Assembly: GCF_024606225.1 (NCBI RefSeq)
Contig: NZ_JAGRPU010000050.1
Span: forward strand, 1 to 37,477
DNA: 37,477 nucleotides
Direction: 5' to 3'
From: Endozoicomonas sp. ISHI1
GTDB taxonomy: Bacteria > Pseudomonadota > Gammaproteobacteria > Pseudomonadales > Endozoicomonadaceae
Every line of letters begins with the position of its first letter. The stretch's first letter is position 1. This document shows positions 8,311 through 15,591 of this stretch, in pieces. The notes beneath the pieces are model-generated. The model was given only the letters and a program-made list of their open reading frames with translations, was not told the DNA's origin and did not search any database. The translations under genes and the position numbers were made by a program.

Positions 8311-8876
8311 TGCTTGCTCCAATGTTCGTGTTCGGGGAGGGTGTAATTAATGGTCTGATAATATTCGTGACTCTGACTCAAAATACGGTCAAGCTCAGTG
8401 GCGCCAAAAGGTACCAGCCAGTTCATGGTTTCGTGATAACGGTCAGCCGCTGCCAGAATCGCCAGCGTTTCCTGTGAACCGTATTGCAGAAGGAATTCTG
8501 CGGTAGCGTCGTCGATGATGTTTAGACGAAAGCATTCCAGCTCGACTTTTACTCTCCAGTAGACGCTATCCGTCTGATACTCCTCAACAGAGAGCAGGCG
8601 AACCTGATGGTCAGAAAAATCAAAACCGATCTTGAGCGACTGATTAAACCAGCTTTCGCCATAGGCTGACTCTTCCTCACGAAACTGCTGGAACCTGGTA
8701 AGCTGGTCGTCATTCCACAGGTATTCGACGGTAAAGGTTTCAATGGTTTTATGCTGGGGATTGATACCGCCCGAAGGTCCGTTGATTTTGCTAACGTTTC
8801 GAGCCATGGGCAGACTGTAGCTGTATCCGTTTTTTTTGGGTTGCCCTAAGGCCTCTGGCCACCGCAGATCAGTCAT
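8307..8876 (-). CDS. Minor tail protein carrying a duplicated C-terminal module
   Basis: Encodes 189 residues. Segments such as FTVEYLWNDDQLTRFQQFREEESAYGESWF and WRVKVELECFRLN resemble those of its neighbour at 8869-9234 (DDLQKSLFDWWWLRKVYKGAVWF, SLQAEVY). Both may adopt the same small beta fold and build the distal tail, in the position of lambda M/L. The last 25 residues (LDRILSQSHEYYQTINYTLP and on) recur in the separate gene at 19897-20097, and the DNA there is about 85% identical. It overlaps both neighbours by a few bases. Confidence 0.65.
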   Translation of the reverse strand: MTDLRWPEALGQPKKNGYSYSLPMARNVSKINGPSGGINPQHKTIETFTVEYLWNDDQLTRFQQFREEESAYGESWFNQSLKIGFDFSDHQVRLLSVEEYQTDSVYWRVKVELECFRLNIIDDATAEFLLQYGSQETLAILAAADRYHETMNWLVPFGATELDRILSQSHEYYQTINYTLPEHEHWSKQ

Positions 8877-9234
8877 AAACCTCTGCCTGCAAACTGATGG
8901 GCCAGCTGTTGTTCGTGTAAGAGCCTGTATTCAGATCAATAATTCTCATACGTTTCACTGCCATGGTTCCGGATACACTCACCGGAGCACGAAACCAGAC
9001 CGCGCCCTTATACACCTTTCTTAGCCACCACCAGTCAAAGAGTGATTTTTGCAGGTCATCCAGCTCCAGACTGGCCTTGATAATCTGAACCGGCACCTTT
9101 TGACGAATACGAGCACCAGGAGAAAAGCCCAGCTTTTCATCGACTGTTACCCGCTGAAGGTTTGGATTGTGGCTATAACCTTGCATCTTCCACACAGGGA
9201 GAACATCGGGCCAGACAATCACTGCTTCGGTCAC
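8869..9234 (-). CDS. Minor tail protein after the tape measure
   Basis: Encodes 121 residues, MTEAVIVWPDVLPVWKMQGYS at the start. Tryptophan-rich core (DWWWLRKVYKGAVWF) and ending in SWPISLQAEVYD. It begins inside the stop of the tape measure gene (ATGA overlap) and ends overlapping the next gene, so it is part of the same translational chain. Position directly after the tape measure corresponds to lambda M, a distal tail component. No enzymatic motif is seen. The assignment rests on gene order and on resemblance to the next gene. Confidence 0.65.
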   Translation of the reverse strand: MTEAVIVWPDVLPVWKMQGYSHNPNLQRVTVDEKLGFSPGARIRQKVPVQIIKASLELDDLQKSLFDWWWLRKVYKGAVWFRAPVSVSGTMAVKRMRIIDLNTGSYTNNSWPISLQAEVYD

Positions 9235-11264
9235 AGCCTGCTGCCCGGGTTGAGTGGATAAATGCCTTCCAACGTTCTTCTGACTTCACCACCATTCTTA
9301 AGGTCGGTAAGCAATGCCTGTCGAGACTGGCCAACGGCAATACTGACGACTTGCGCTACAGGGTCAACCGTTGCGGTGGTTCCCTGTGGTGCTTCATTAA
9401 TTTGAATGCTCCAATTCACATCAGAACTACCAGAATCCATGCCCGACTTATTATTCTGATCAAGATAAGCCTTCAGATCCGCATTGGTCCGCGAATCAAC
9501 CACCCGCTCACCTTTATCCAGCAACCAGGTACCTTCTTTTGGGATGTAGTCAATGCCATCGTGGGCCATACCCTGCATTTCAGTACCGCTGATGGTGGTG
9601 ACAATGCTGGCGGTTTGAGCGGCCACCGTCGCCATTGCAGGAATATTGGCAGGAAATGGCAGAGCGGCAGCGTTAGCGATACCGGTTTGAATTTTTACAA
9701 TGGAGTCTGCAATAGCAAAGGCTTTGGATACAGCAAACATGGCCTGATAAATGCCGGATTGCTCACCCGCAAAGGTTTTACTCAGATCCGCCAGCTCACC
9801 AAACAGCTTGCCGCTGTTCTGAAGCTGAACACTGAGACTCTGAGCCAGCAATAGCTGACGATCTTCTTCTGCCTTACCGACAATGGAGGTTTTCAGGTTC
9901 TGATAGTCCTGAAGGTTGACGACATCGGCATCACGCCATTGCTGCAGTTTTTCCAGCTTCTGTTGCTCATGGAGATCAATCAGTTCGGCTTCAGTCATCA
10001 GTGATTCTTGTAGCCGCTGAAGTTCTGCCTCCATACGCTCTGTTTCTTTGTCGGAAAATGCCGGGGCATTGCTGGCTGAAGTGGCTGCGACGATATCAGC
10101 AGGTGGTAGAGCAGGCGCAACTGCTGCGGCTTTGGCTTCTGCTTGGACCTGTGCCAGTTCTCGCCATTTATGAACATAGACTTCGAGCTGATCACTAGGC
10201 AGTGGTTTACTGACAAGATCAATATAATCGTTCCGGGCGTTCTCGATTTCAGCGCCCAGCTCTTGGGTCATGGTCTGGAGGGTCTGATTATACTCGGCAT
10301 TGACGCCAGGCAGCTTATTGATCAAATCGGTAACAGTCTGATCCAGATAGGTAATATCATAAACAATGGCGTAGACCGCCTCTTTCCAAGTCAGCGCCAG
10401 TCCTTCAAAGATAAACTCCCAACCACGAATCACATCACCAACAAAACCAAAGCCTTTCATCAGGCTGTTAACGACTTCGGTGGCAACTTCACCAAACCCA
10501 CCCGCTGCATTACTGGCATTAACCAACTCTTCAGAAATCCCCTGAATAATGGGGGCCAGTTCAGCAGTGAGCGCCTGGGTAAACCCTTTGGTTGTCAGAG
10601 AGGTTTTATAAAAGGCGTCGTTCGCCTGTTCTATTTTTGCCGCATCCACTCTGGACAGAGCAATACCGAAGTTTTCTGCCTCATCCTGCATGGCCTGCAG
10701 ACCATCTACACCGGCATCAAGAGTGTTTAAAAGACCAACACCTTCAGAGTCGAAAAGCTTGAAGGCCAACCGCACCTTATCAGACTGACTTTCCACTTCT
10801 CCCATGGCCGCAGCGATAGCCTGAAACTGCTGATCGGGTGACATCTCTGCCATAGCCTCGGCAGACAGCCCCAGCTCATCGAGAGCACCAACGGCCTCAC
10901 CAGTACCCTGTGCTGCTTCAGCAACACGCCGGGTCATCCGCTGTAAACCCATGTTCAGCTTTTCAGTGCTGACACCTGTCAGCTCACCCGCATACTGCAA
11001 ACCCGCCAGAGCTTCCGTACTGATGCCAATCTTGTCAGCAAACTTGGTTTGCTGATCAATGCTTTCTGCCGTGTTTTTATACATGACAGCCAGACCAGTA
11101 GCCGCAGCAGCACCCACAGCAACCATGGATTTTGCCGCAGTTGCTGCAGAGGCTCTCACTTTTTTTGACCAATCTTCAGCTGATTTGTTGGCTTTTTTCA
11201 GCTCAGAACGGAACTGTGCCGACTCTGCCAGCAGATCAACAGTCAGTGTTGCCAGTGTTGTCAT
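9231..11264 (-). CDS. Tail tape measure protein
   Basis: Encodes 677 residues. The N-terminus (LTVDLLAESAQFRSELKKANKSAEDWSKKV) is the typical tape measure opening. An Ala-rich hydrophobic helix (about 40-62) follows, then long coiled-coil stretches and a hydrophobic patch near 500-560 (GIANAAALPFPANIPAMATVAAQTASIVTTISG), which may enter the host membrane. The C-terminus carries the common GMAHDGIDYIPKEGTWLLDKGERVV motif. At roughly 1.5 angstrom per residue this length predicts a tail of about 100 nm. It lies directly after the frameshifted chaperone gene, the canonical order. Confidence 0.92.
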   Translation of the reverse strand: MTTLATLTVDLLAESAQFRSELKKANKSAEDWSKKVRASAATAAKSMVAVGAAAATGLAVMYKNTAESIDQQTKFADKIGISTEALAGLQYAGELTGVSTEKLNMGLQRMTRRVAEAAQGTGEAVGALDELGLSAEAMAEMSPDQQFQAIAAAMGEVESQSDKVRLAFKLFDSEGVGLLNTLDAGVDGLQAMQDEAENFGIALSRVDAAKIEQANDAFYKTSLTTKGFTQALTAELAPIIQGISEELVNASNAAGGFGEVATEVVNSLMKGFGFVGDVIRGWEFIFEGLALTWKEAVYAIVYDITYLDQTVTDLINKLPGVNAEYNQTLQTMTQELGAEIENARNDYIDLVSKPLPSDQLEVYVHKWRELAQVQAEAKAAAVAPALPPADIVAATSASNAPAFSDKETERMEAELQRLQESLMTEAELIDLHEQQKLEKLQQWRDADVVNLQDYQNLKTSIVGKAEEDRQLLLAQSLSVQLQNSGKLFGELADLSKTFAGEQSGIYQAMFAVSKAFAIADSIVKIQTGIANAAALPFPANIPAMATVAAQTASIVTTISGTEMQGMAHDGIDYIPKEGTWLLDKGERVVDSRTNADLKAYLDQNNKSGMDSGSSDVNWSIQINEAPQGTTATVDPVAQVVSIAVGQSRQALLTDLKNGGEVRRTLEGIYPLNPGSRL

Positions 11265-11266
11265 GG

Positions 11267-11808
11267 TTAATCCAAAACATTGCGGAATTGAGCGTACTGC
11301 TGCTCAGAAGTGATTTCAGGAGGTTCGGGGTTTTGTTGCAGCTCAAAGTAAGCCAGCCATTCTGTGAGCTCTTCAATACTCAGGGTGAAAGAGAGCTCAT
11401 AAACGGTTTTGCCCAGATGGGATGCCAGGGCAAACAAATGCCGACGGTACGGGTTGGCCTTTAGTCTTTTTTTGCCTCGTCGATGGCCTCCGATCCCAGC
11501 TGACTGCAGGCAATCGCATCCTTATAAATATGCAAGACCACATCAGAGCCCAGCGTTTCAATCAGCGCTGCCACTTCTTCTGGCTCTGGTTTGCGTCCGA
11601 GCAGAGCCTGAGAGGCTATTTCACCAAACTCTGACCATTCCAGATCACGATTGCTTTCTTCAGCAATACGACTGATTTTGCCGATTTTATCCAGTGCGCC
11701 CAGTGGCAGCTGATGCAGTTGATAATCACGGCCATCCGGCAGCTGTCGGATATGCTTTTTCAGCTCAGGCGGTTTGTTTAACAACTCGTCAAAGGTGAGC
11801 GCAGCCAT
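11267..11808 (-). CDS. Tail assembly chaperone, long -1 frameshift product (GT-like)
   Basis: Joined product of the 0-frame gene (start 11808) and a -1 frame opened at the A7 run (11467-11473). I translated the -1 frame: after the slip it reads KKRLKANPYRRHLFALASHL, continues through a compact helical domain with EELTEWLAYFELQQNPEPPE, and ends at TAA 11267-11269, two bases before the tape measure start. The downstream part has no start codon of its own near the slip, so it is made only by frameshifting. ANPYRRHLFALASHLG-type sequence followed by tape measure is the classic T domain, which binds the tape measure protein during tail assembly. The total is about 180 residues. Confidence 0.82.
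11461..11808 (-). CDS. Tail assembly chaperone, short product (G-like)
   Basis: Encodes 115 residues from MAALTFDELLNKPPELKKHI. An ATG 15 bases upstream is also in frame, but the ATG at 11808 forms an ATGA overlap with the tail tube stop and has GGAG 8 bases before it. The protein is helical and acidic, with the typical chaperone pattern YQLHQLPLGALDKIGKISRI. Reading without frameshift stops at TAA immediately after the A7 run (EAKKD stop). Like lambda gpG, it should coat the tape measure protein together with the longer frameshift form and be absent from the finished tail. Confidence 0.82.
   Translation of the reverse strand: MAALTFDELLNKPPELKKHIRQLPDGRDYQLHQLPLGALDKIGKISRIAEESNRDLEWSEFGEIASQALLGRKPEPEEVAALIETLGSDVVLHIYKDAIACSQLGSEAIDEAKKD
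11467..11473 (-). promoter_or_regulatory. Programmed -1 ribosomal frameshift site (A AAA AAA)
   Basis: On the minus strand the 0-frame codons are GCA AAA AAA GAC TAA, giving the slippery heptamer A AAA AAA followed by G, with the 0-frame stop six bases after it. The -1 frame after it is open for about 200 bases and encodes a convincing T domain. No strong downstream pseudoknot was worked out by eye. Confidence 0.82.
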
Positions 11809-12230
11809 CAAACGACACTCCATGTGGTTTCGCCAGACTGTTTGCCAGTGACAGTAACGGTAACCGCCGATCCGTTTTCGGGTTCATTAACGACATAACC
11901 CGCCAGAACCAGATCAAACTCCCCACTCCGGCCATTGGTGAAAGTGACTTTCATCTTCACCGTTTCACGATTCTTGGCTTTAGTGAGAAAATCTTCCTGA
12001 TCAGCGTCACCAGGCACATCGTTCAGAGTGATTTCTTTATCGGGCGGTGTCAGCATACCGGACGCGAAGGTCTTGGTGGTTGCATTGATGGGTGTTGTTT
12101 CTACAAACTCGCCCTTTTCACCCGTAGAGCCCACCGATACGGCATTGACCAGATCGGTAAAGGTGCCGGGTGCGCTTTCATACGCCAGTGTGGTTCCAGC
12201 GCCAATAACGGCAACAGTTGAGCCAGCCAT
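11808..12230 (-). CDS. Major tail tube protein
   Basis: Encodes 140 residues, MAGSTVAVIGAGTTLAYESA at the start. The beta-rich pattern with TTPINATTKTFASGMLTPPDKEITLND and KMKVTFTNGRSGEFDLVLAGYVVNEPENG is typical of the lambda V/HK97-type tail tube family. The Shine-Dalgarno AAGGAG is strong, as expected for a highly made structural protein. It polymerises into the hexameric rings of the non-contractile tail tube. The following chaperone gene is translationally coupled. Confidence 0.85.
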   Translation of the reverse strand: MAGSTVAVIGAGTTLAYESAPGTFTDLVNAVSVGSTGEKGEFVETTPINATTKTFASGMLTPPDKEITLNDVPGDADQEDFLTKAKNRETVKMKVTFTNGRSGEFDLVLAGYVVNEPENGSAVTVTVTGKQSGETTWSVV

Positions 12231-12260
12231 TGATTTCTCCTTGGTTAATAGTGTGATGGG

Positions 12261-12617
12261 TTAATGGTGATAGACAACAAACTGCAGCAACTGGCGGTGT
12301 ATTTCCGCCGATTGCTCGTATTGGTCACGCTGGTCTTCCAGCAGCACAAGCTGAACAGGCACATTGTCCAGCATTGTCTGGTTATGCAGTGCTGAGATAA
12401 TGTCTGCAGCCATCGCCTTTACCGACGAATAGCTTTTGCCGTAGCAGTCCACCTGAAAACGGGATTCCGTTATCTTGGGCTGTCGTGTGATGGTGACTGT
12501 ACGAGGGGATGACACCAGGGCATAGACAACAGCGGGCAGATCATCACCCCGCACACTGGGAAATACCCCGCCGACATCAAGCTTTTTCAATGCCCTGTAG
12601 AGTGCCTTTTCAATCAT
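12261..12617 (-). CDS. Tail completion protein (DUF3168-type)
   Basis: Encodes 118 residues. MIEKALYRALKKL..VFPSVRGDDLPAVVYALVSS..ITESRFQVDCYGKSYSSVKAMAADIISAL is the DUF3168/minor tail U-like pattern: an N-terminal helix, 'P..VY' beta strand, 'Q.D.Y..' strand and paired helices. It should form the ring at the head-proximal end of the tail. It overlaps the gp10-like gene (ATGA at 12614-12617) and is followed by a 30-base gap carrying the ribosome site of the tail tube gene. Confidence 0.8.
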   Translation of the reverse strand: MIEKALYRALKKLDVGGVFPSVRGDDLPAVVYALVSSPRTVTITRQPKITESRFQVDCYGKSYSSVKAMAADIISALHNQTMLDNVPVQLVLLEDQRDQYEQSAEIHRQLLQFVVYHH

Positions 12618-13054
12618 GCTTTCTTTTGGAGTCTCTTGATTCTGCGGGCCAGACTGTCCTTAAAGCGGCTGACGGTCTGCTGCCAGAGTGCGTAAGCGGC
12701 AGGCCTGATAAACGGCTGGGCTGCGCTTTTCTCAGTACCAAATTCGACAAAATGTGCCTTCCATGCGCCTTTTTTAATGGCGCCCACCTGCACAGCCGCT
12801 ATGGCATTATTACCTGCAAAGGTTTCCTGGAACTTGCGAGCGGTTTTATCACCCTTGTAAAACCCGGAACGACGGCCAATAGTCTTCTTCAGATTGCCTT
12901 TATCAACCGGAACATCGGCTTTCATCTGGTCAGCCATGGGTTTACTGGCGGTCATTAACGCACCACGAACCGCTTTTGCCCCCACTTCGGTTTCCAATTT
13001 GCGAAGCTGGGCCTCCAGCTCTTTCAGGCCAGTGACTTTTATTTTTTCGGTCAT
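12614..13054 (-). CDS. HK97 gp10-like head-tail connector protein
   Basis: Encodes 146 residues starting MTEKIKVTGLKELEAQLRKL. An in-frame ATG 21 bases upstream would add MSPTGDL but overlaps the previous gene more; the chosen ATG overlaps the previous stop by one base (TAATG). The core VPVDKGNLKKTIGRRSG..HFVEFGTEKSAAQPFIRPA is diagnostic of the HK97-gp10 family (PVDTG..L / FVE.GT....PF.RPA). It acts as a tail terminator or adaptor at the neck. Confidence 0.88.
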   Translation of the reverse strand: MTEKIKVTGLKELEAQLRKLETEVGAKAVRGALMTASKPMADQMKADVPVDKGNLKKTIGRRSGFYKGDKTARKFQETFAGNNAIAAVQVGAIKKGAWKAHFVEFGTEKSAAQPFIRPAAYALWQQTVSRFKDSLARRIKRLQKKA

Positions 13055-13392
13055 TAAATCACCAGTCGGCGACAATGGACTTTCAGCTGCCGCCGACGCA
13101 TATCCGGATCATAAGCAGCCAGCACTTCATAGGTGATCTCCCGGTGAACCATACGCCATTGGTTGTCCATCTGGGCAAGGGTTTTGTTGAAACGGATGTT
13201 AACGGTCAGATCAGTGCTGACGATTTTGCCTGCAGCGGCCTCGATCTCTTTGGCTGATACCGGTTTGATTTCTGCCCGGGTTGGACTTTTAGTGGCGTTT
13301 TCCCAGCTGGTAGAGGCGTTATCAGTGAAACCATCGGAAGTATCCACCGGCTTTTGAAACCGGACGCTGTGGCGAAGTACTCCGGCTCTCAT
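13054..13392 (-). CDS. Head-tail joining (stopper/adaptor) protein
   Basis: Encodes 112 residues. MRAGVLRHSVRFQKPVDTSDGFTDN..STSWENATKSPTRAEIKPVSAKEIEAAAGKIV is the phage head-tail joining family pattern (L.HR..FQ......DG.G.....W......RAEI.P..G.E). This small beta-barrel protein closes the portal after packaging. It overlaps its upstream neighbour by 4 bases and its downstream neighbour by one, so the neck genes form one coupled set. Confidence 0.85.
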   Translation of the reverse strand: MRAGVLRHSVRFQKPVDTSDGFTDNASTSWENATKSPTRAEIKPVSAKEIEAAAGKIVSTDLTVNIRFNKTLAQMDNQWRMVHREITYEVLAAYDPDMRRRQLKVHCRRLVI

Positions 13393-13709
13393 AGAGGAAT
13401 CAGCCGATGTGGACGGATAATGGCGTCATAAGCCAGAGGCACTTCTTTAATAGTCAGTTCACTGGTCGCCTCCCGATTTCTATACCAGTGAGCAACCAGA
13501 AGCAGCATAGCCATTTTGATCCTCGCCCCCACAACCAAACCGCTGCTGTCTTCATCAGGTACAGAATCAGCGTAGAGATTGCGATTCAGATCGGACTGAA
13601 CCTGATCCTCTGCCGCTGACGCCAGCATTTGAAGATACTGATCATCTTCTGTTTCATCCTGACCGATGACGCACTGGGTTTTGATTTCTTCGAGGGTGAG
13701 GTAGTTCAT
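13389..13709 (-). CDS. Head-tail connector protein (gp6-like)
   Basis: Encodes 106 residues, MNYLTLEEIKTQCVIGQDETEDDQYLQMLASAAEDQVQSDLNR, a helical N-terminus followed by IKMAMLLLVAHWYRNREATS, the core of the phage gp6/QLRG connector family ('A.L.L.AHWY.NRE'). It attaches to the portal ring as the first connector layer. It follows the major capsid gene after a 48-base gap that contains a strong hairpin. Confidence 0.85.
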   Translation of the reverse strand: MNYLTLEEIKTQCVIGQDETEDDQYLQMLASAAEDQVQSDLNRNLYADSVPDEDSSGLVVGARIKMAMLLLVAHWYRNREATSELTIKEVPLAYDAIIRPHRLIPL

Positions 13710-13724
13710 TATTGACCTTCAGAA

Positions 13725-13740
13725 CGGGGATTGATCCCCG
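13725..13740 (-). terminator. Hairpin between capsid and connector genes
   Basis: CGGGGA TTGA TCCCCG: a perfect 6-bp GC-rich stem with a 4-base loop, 18 bases after the capsid stop codon. No clear T-run follows on the minus strand, so it likely reduces read-through or protects the abundant capsid mRNA end rather than fully terminating transcription. Confidence 0.5.
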
Positions 13741-13757
13741 CTCATTTCAGTGGATTA

Positions 13758-14975
13758 TCAGGAAGCCTTCATTACCAGCTTTTTAATGGCTGCGGTATCT
13801 TCCAGCAAGCAATCAAAACGGTGGAAAGCCAAGAATCCAGTCTGATCAAACTCAGCATAACGCTCTACCAGACGACGAACCGCCATGGCAGCTACTCGGC
13901 GTACAATGAATTTCTGGAAGTCGCCATAGAAGGCAACCGCTTTTCCAGCTGCAGCAGAGTCAACCGCTTGATCAAGCTGATAACGCTCTCCAAGAATAGT
14001 GGCAGGCACGACTCCGGCAACGGCTGGCAACCAGATAGGGCGATTCTGACTATCTACTTCCTCAGTCAGTGCTTTCAGGGTTGAGTCATTGAACAGAAAG
14101 TGGCTGTTCATACGGTAGGCTGGGTCTACTGCATGCTTGAGAGAATTCAGCTCTTTCCAGGTAACCTTGGTTGTTGTGGCAGCGGTATGCTTACCGGTAA
14201 CAGAAACTTCCAATCCTTTAGGCTGGAGAGGAGTGCCAGCACCGGTACCTTTCACCAGGTACTTGCTTTCACCACGTCCAATACGCTGGGCCATTCGACC
14301 TGTAAGGTGGGCTTCAACATTGATACCGGAATCCTGCAACAGCTCATTGCTGGCCAGAATGATTTTGGAGGACAGTTTTTTAGCGCCAATACTGGCAGCC
14401 CCGTACTCAACATCACCCCTACTGGCTTCAGTGTTTTCACCGACCAGCTCACCTTCTTCACTGGTGCCGTCACTGGTTGCCCACTCCATATCACGGCCAT
14501 GGCTGGTATTAATGACGTTGGCAATATTTGCAACACCACCATAAGCTTTCATGGACTCAATAACGCGGTTTTGGAACTCAACAGGAACAGTGAAACCACC
14601 TTTTGCGTCTGTACCAACACCCTGAGCACGCATCTCTTTGAGAACAGAGCGCAATTCGGCGTCCATCTCTGCCTGTCCGTGACGAAGATACTGCTCGAAA
14701 GCTTGAGTTTGACGCTTCTCAGCAGTCTGTTCCTGACCACCGTTACGCTGCTCTTCATGATCATCTGTGTTTTCTTCAACAAAAGACTGATCAAGATCGC
14801 GAAGCTCCTGTTCACGGGAAATCTGACCATCCAGCTTATCCAGACTGCACTTCATTTCATCCCATTTCGTGCGCTGCTCATTACTCCAGCTTTCGTCACC
14901 GATATCGGTGTGCAGATCACGCATTTGAGTAGCCAGGGCATTACGTTGCTGGCGCAGTTCATGCAGTTTCAGCAT
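13758..14975 (-). CDS. HK97-type major capsid protein
   Basis: Encodes 405 residues. Residues 1-110 are strongly coiled-coil (LHELRQQRNALATQMRDLHTDI; DGQISREQELRDLDQSF), the delta scaffold domain that the prohead protease removes. The mature shell domain begins around QGVGTDAKGGFTVPVEFQNRVIE and shows the HK97 fold signatures TSHGRDMEWATSDGTSEEGELVGENTEAS, VSSK-like KKLSSKIILASNELLQDSGI, FLFNDSTLKALTEEVDSQNRPIW and GDFQKFIVRRVAAMAVRR. It assembles the icosahedral head. Confidence 0.93.
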   Translation of the reverse strand: MLKLHELRQQRNALATQMRDLHTDIGDESWSNEQRTKWDEMKCSLDKLDGQISREQELRDLDQSFVEENTDDHEEQRNGGQEQTAEKRQTQAFEQYLRHGQAEMDAELRSVLKEMRAQGVGTDAKGGFTVPVEFQNRVIESMKAYGGVANIANVINTSHGRDMEWATSDGTSEEGELVGENTEASRGDVEYGAASIGAKKLSSKIILASNELLQDSGINVEAHLTGRMAQRIGRGESKYLVKGTGAGTPLQPKGLEVSVTGKHTAATTTKVTWKELNSLKHAVDPAYRMNSHFLFNDSTLKALTEEVDSQNRPIWLPAVAGVVPATILGERYQLDQAVDSAAAGKAVAFYGDFQKFIVRRVAAMAVRRLVERYAEFDQTGFLAFHRFDCLLEDTAAIKKLVMKAS

Positions 14976-14991
14976 GTTTTTCTCCTAAGGT

Positions 14992-15591
14992 TTAGATTGA
15001 TGCGCCAAGCAGCTCGAGCATCCGCACTCTGGCCTGACGTTGGTTGATGGCTTTGCGGGCAAGTCCCTGATTTCGGGCTTCCTGCCACTGCTGCAAAGAC
15101 CGGGTGGCTGCCGTTGCATCTGTGTAGGCGGGATAGGTCACCGGACTGACATCAATCAGACGCTTCATTCTGTGGATGGTGCGAACAATGACACCGTCTT
15201 CGTCTTCATCCCAGTCATCATCACCAGCGATAAACGCAAAAGATGACTGACTGATATCCCCTCTTTGCATAGGGGCAATAACAAGATCACGAATTGTCTG
15301 GTTGTCGGGTATTTCAATGTCATAACCCAAACCAGTTTCATCTGTTCTGAGTGAAAGCGTTCCGGAAGAGGTCCTGCCGAGTACATAGTTCGGATCATGA
15401 TTGAACAATGCCCGGACATCATCCTGAAGCACATCATCAAAAGCGCCAGGCATGATAACTTCGCGAAAACCACCCAGATTTTCACTACGAGTGTTAAAAA
15501 CTGCCCCGTAACCCGAGATTTTTCTGCACTCTTCACCCTGATCACCTGCTCTCAACTCACAGGCAAAAGTCCGCTTTTCAATATCACTCAT
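14992..15591 (-). CDS. HK97-family prohead protease
   Basis: Encodes 199 residues. ISGYGAVFNTRSENLGGFREVIMPGAFD, VRALFNHDPNYVLGRTSSGTLSL and ISQSSFAFIAGDDDWDED are the S78 prohead protease blocks, with the catalytic His in FNHD and the catalytic Ser in SQSSFAF. It cleaves the scaffold domain of the capsid protein and then itself during maturation. It overlaps the portal gene by 8 bases and is followed by the capsid gene after 16 bases, which contain its AAGGAG-like ribosome site. Confidence 0.92.
   Translation of the reverse strand: MSDIEKRTFACELRAGDQGEECRKISGYGAVFNTRSENLGGFREVIMPGAFDDVLQDDVRALFNHDPNYVLGRTSSGTLSLRTDETGLGYDIEIPDNQTIRDLVIAPMQRGDISQSSFAFIAGDDDWDEDEDGVIVRTIHRMKRLIDVSPVTYPAYTDATAATRSLQQWQEARNQGLARKAINQRQARVRMLELLGASI

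Noticed and set aside
9162-9854. 230-residue plus-strand open frame
   Set aside because: Antisense to the tape measure and minor tail genes; composition is typical of a reverse-strand shadow.
14100-15047. 315-residue plus-strand open frame
   Set aside because: It lies antisense to the well-supported capsid gene and has no family features or ribosome site.
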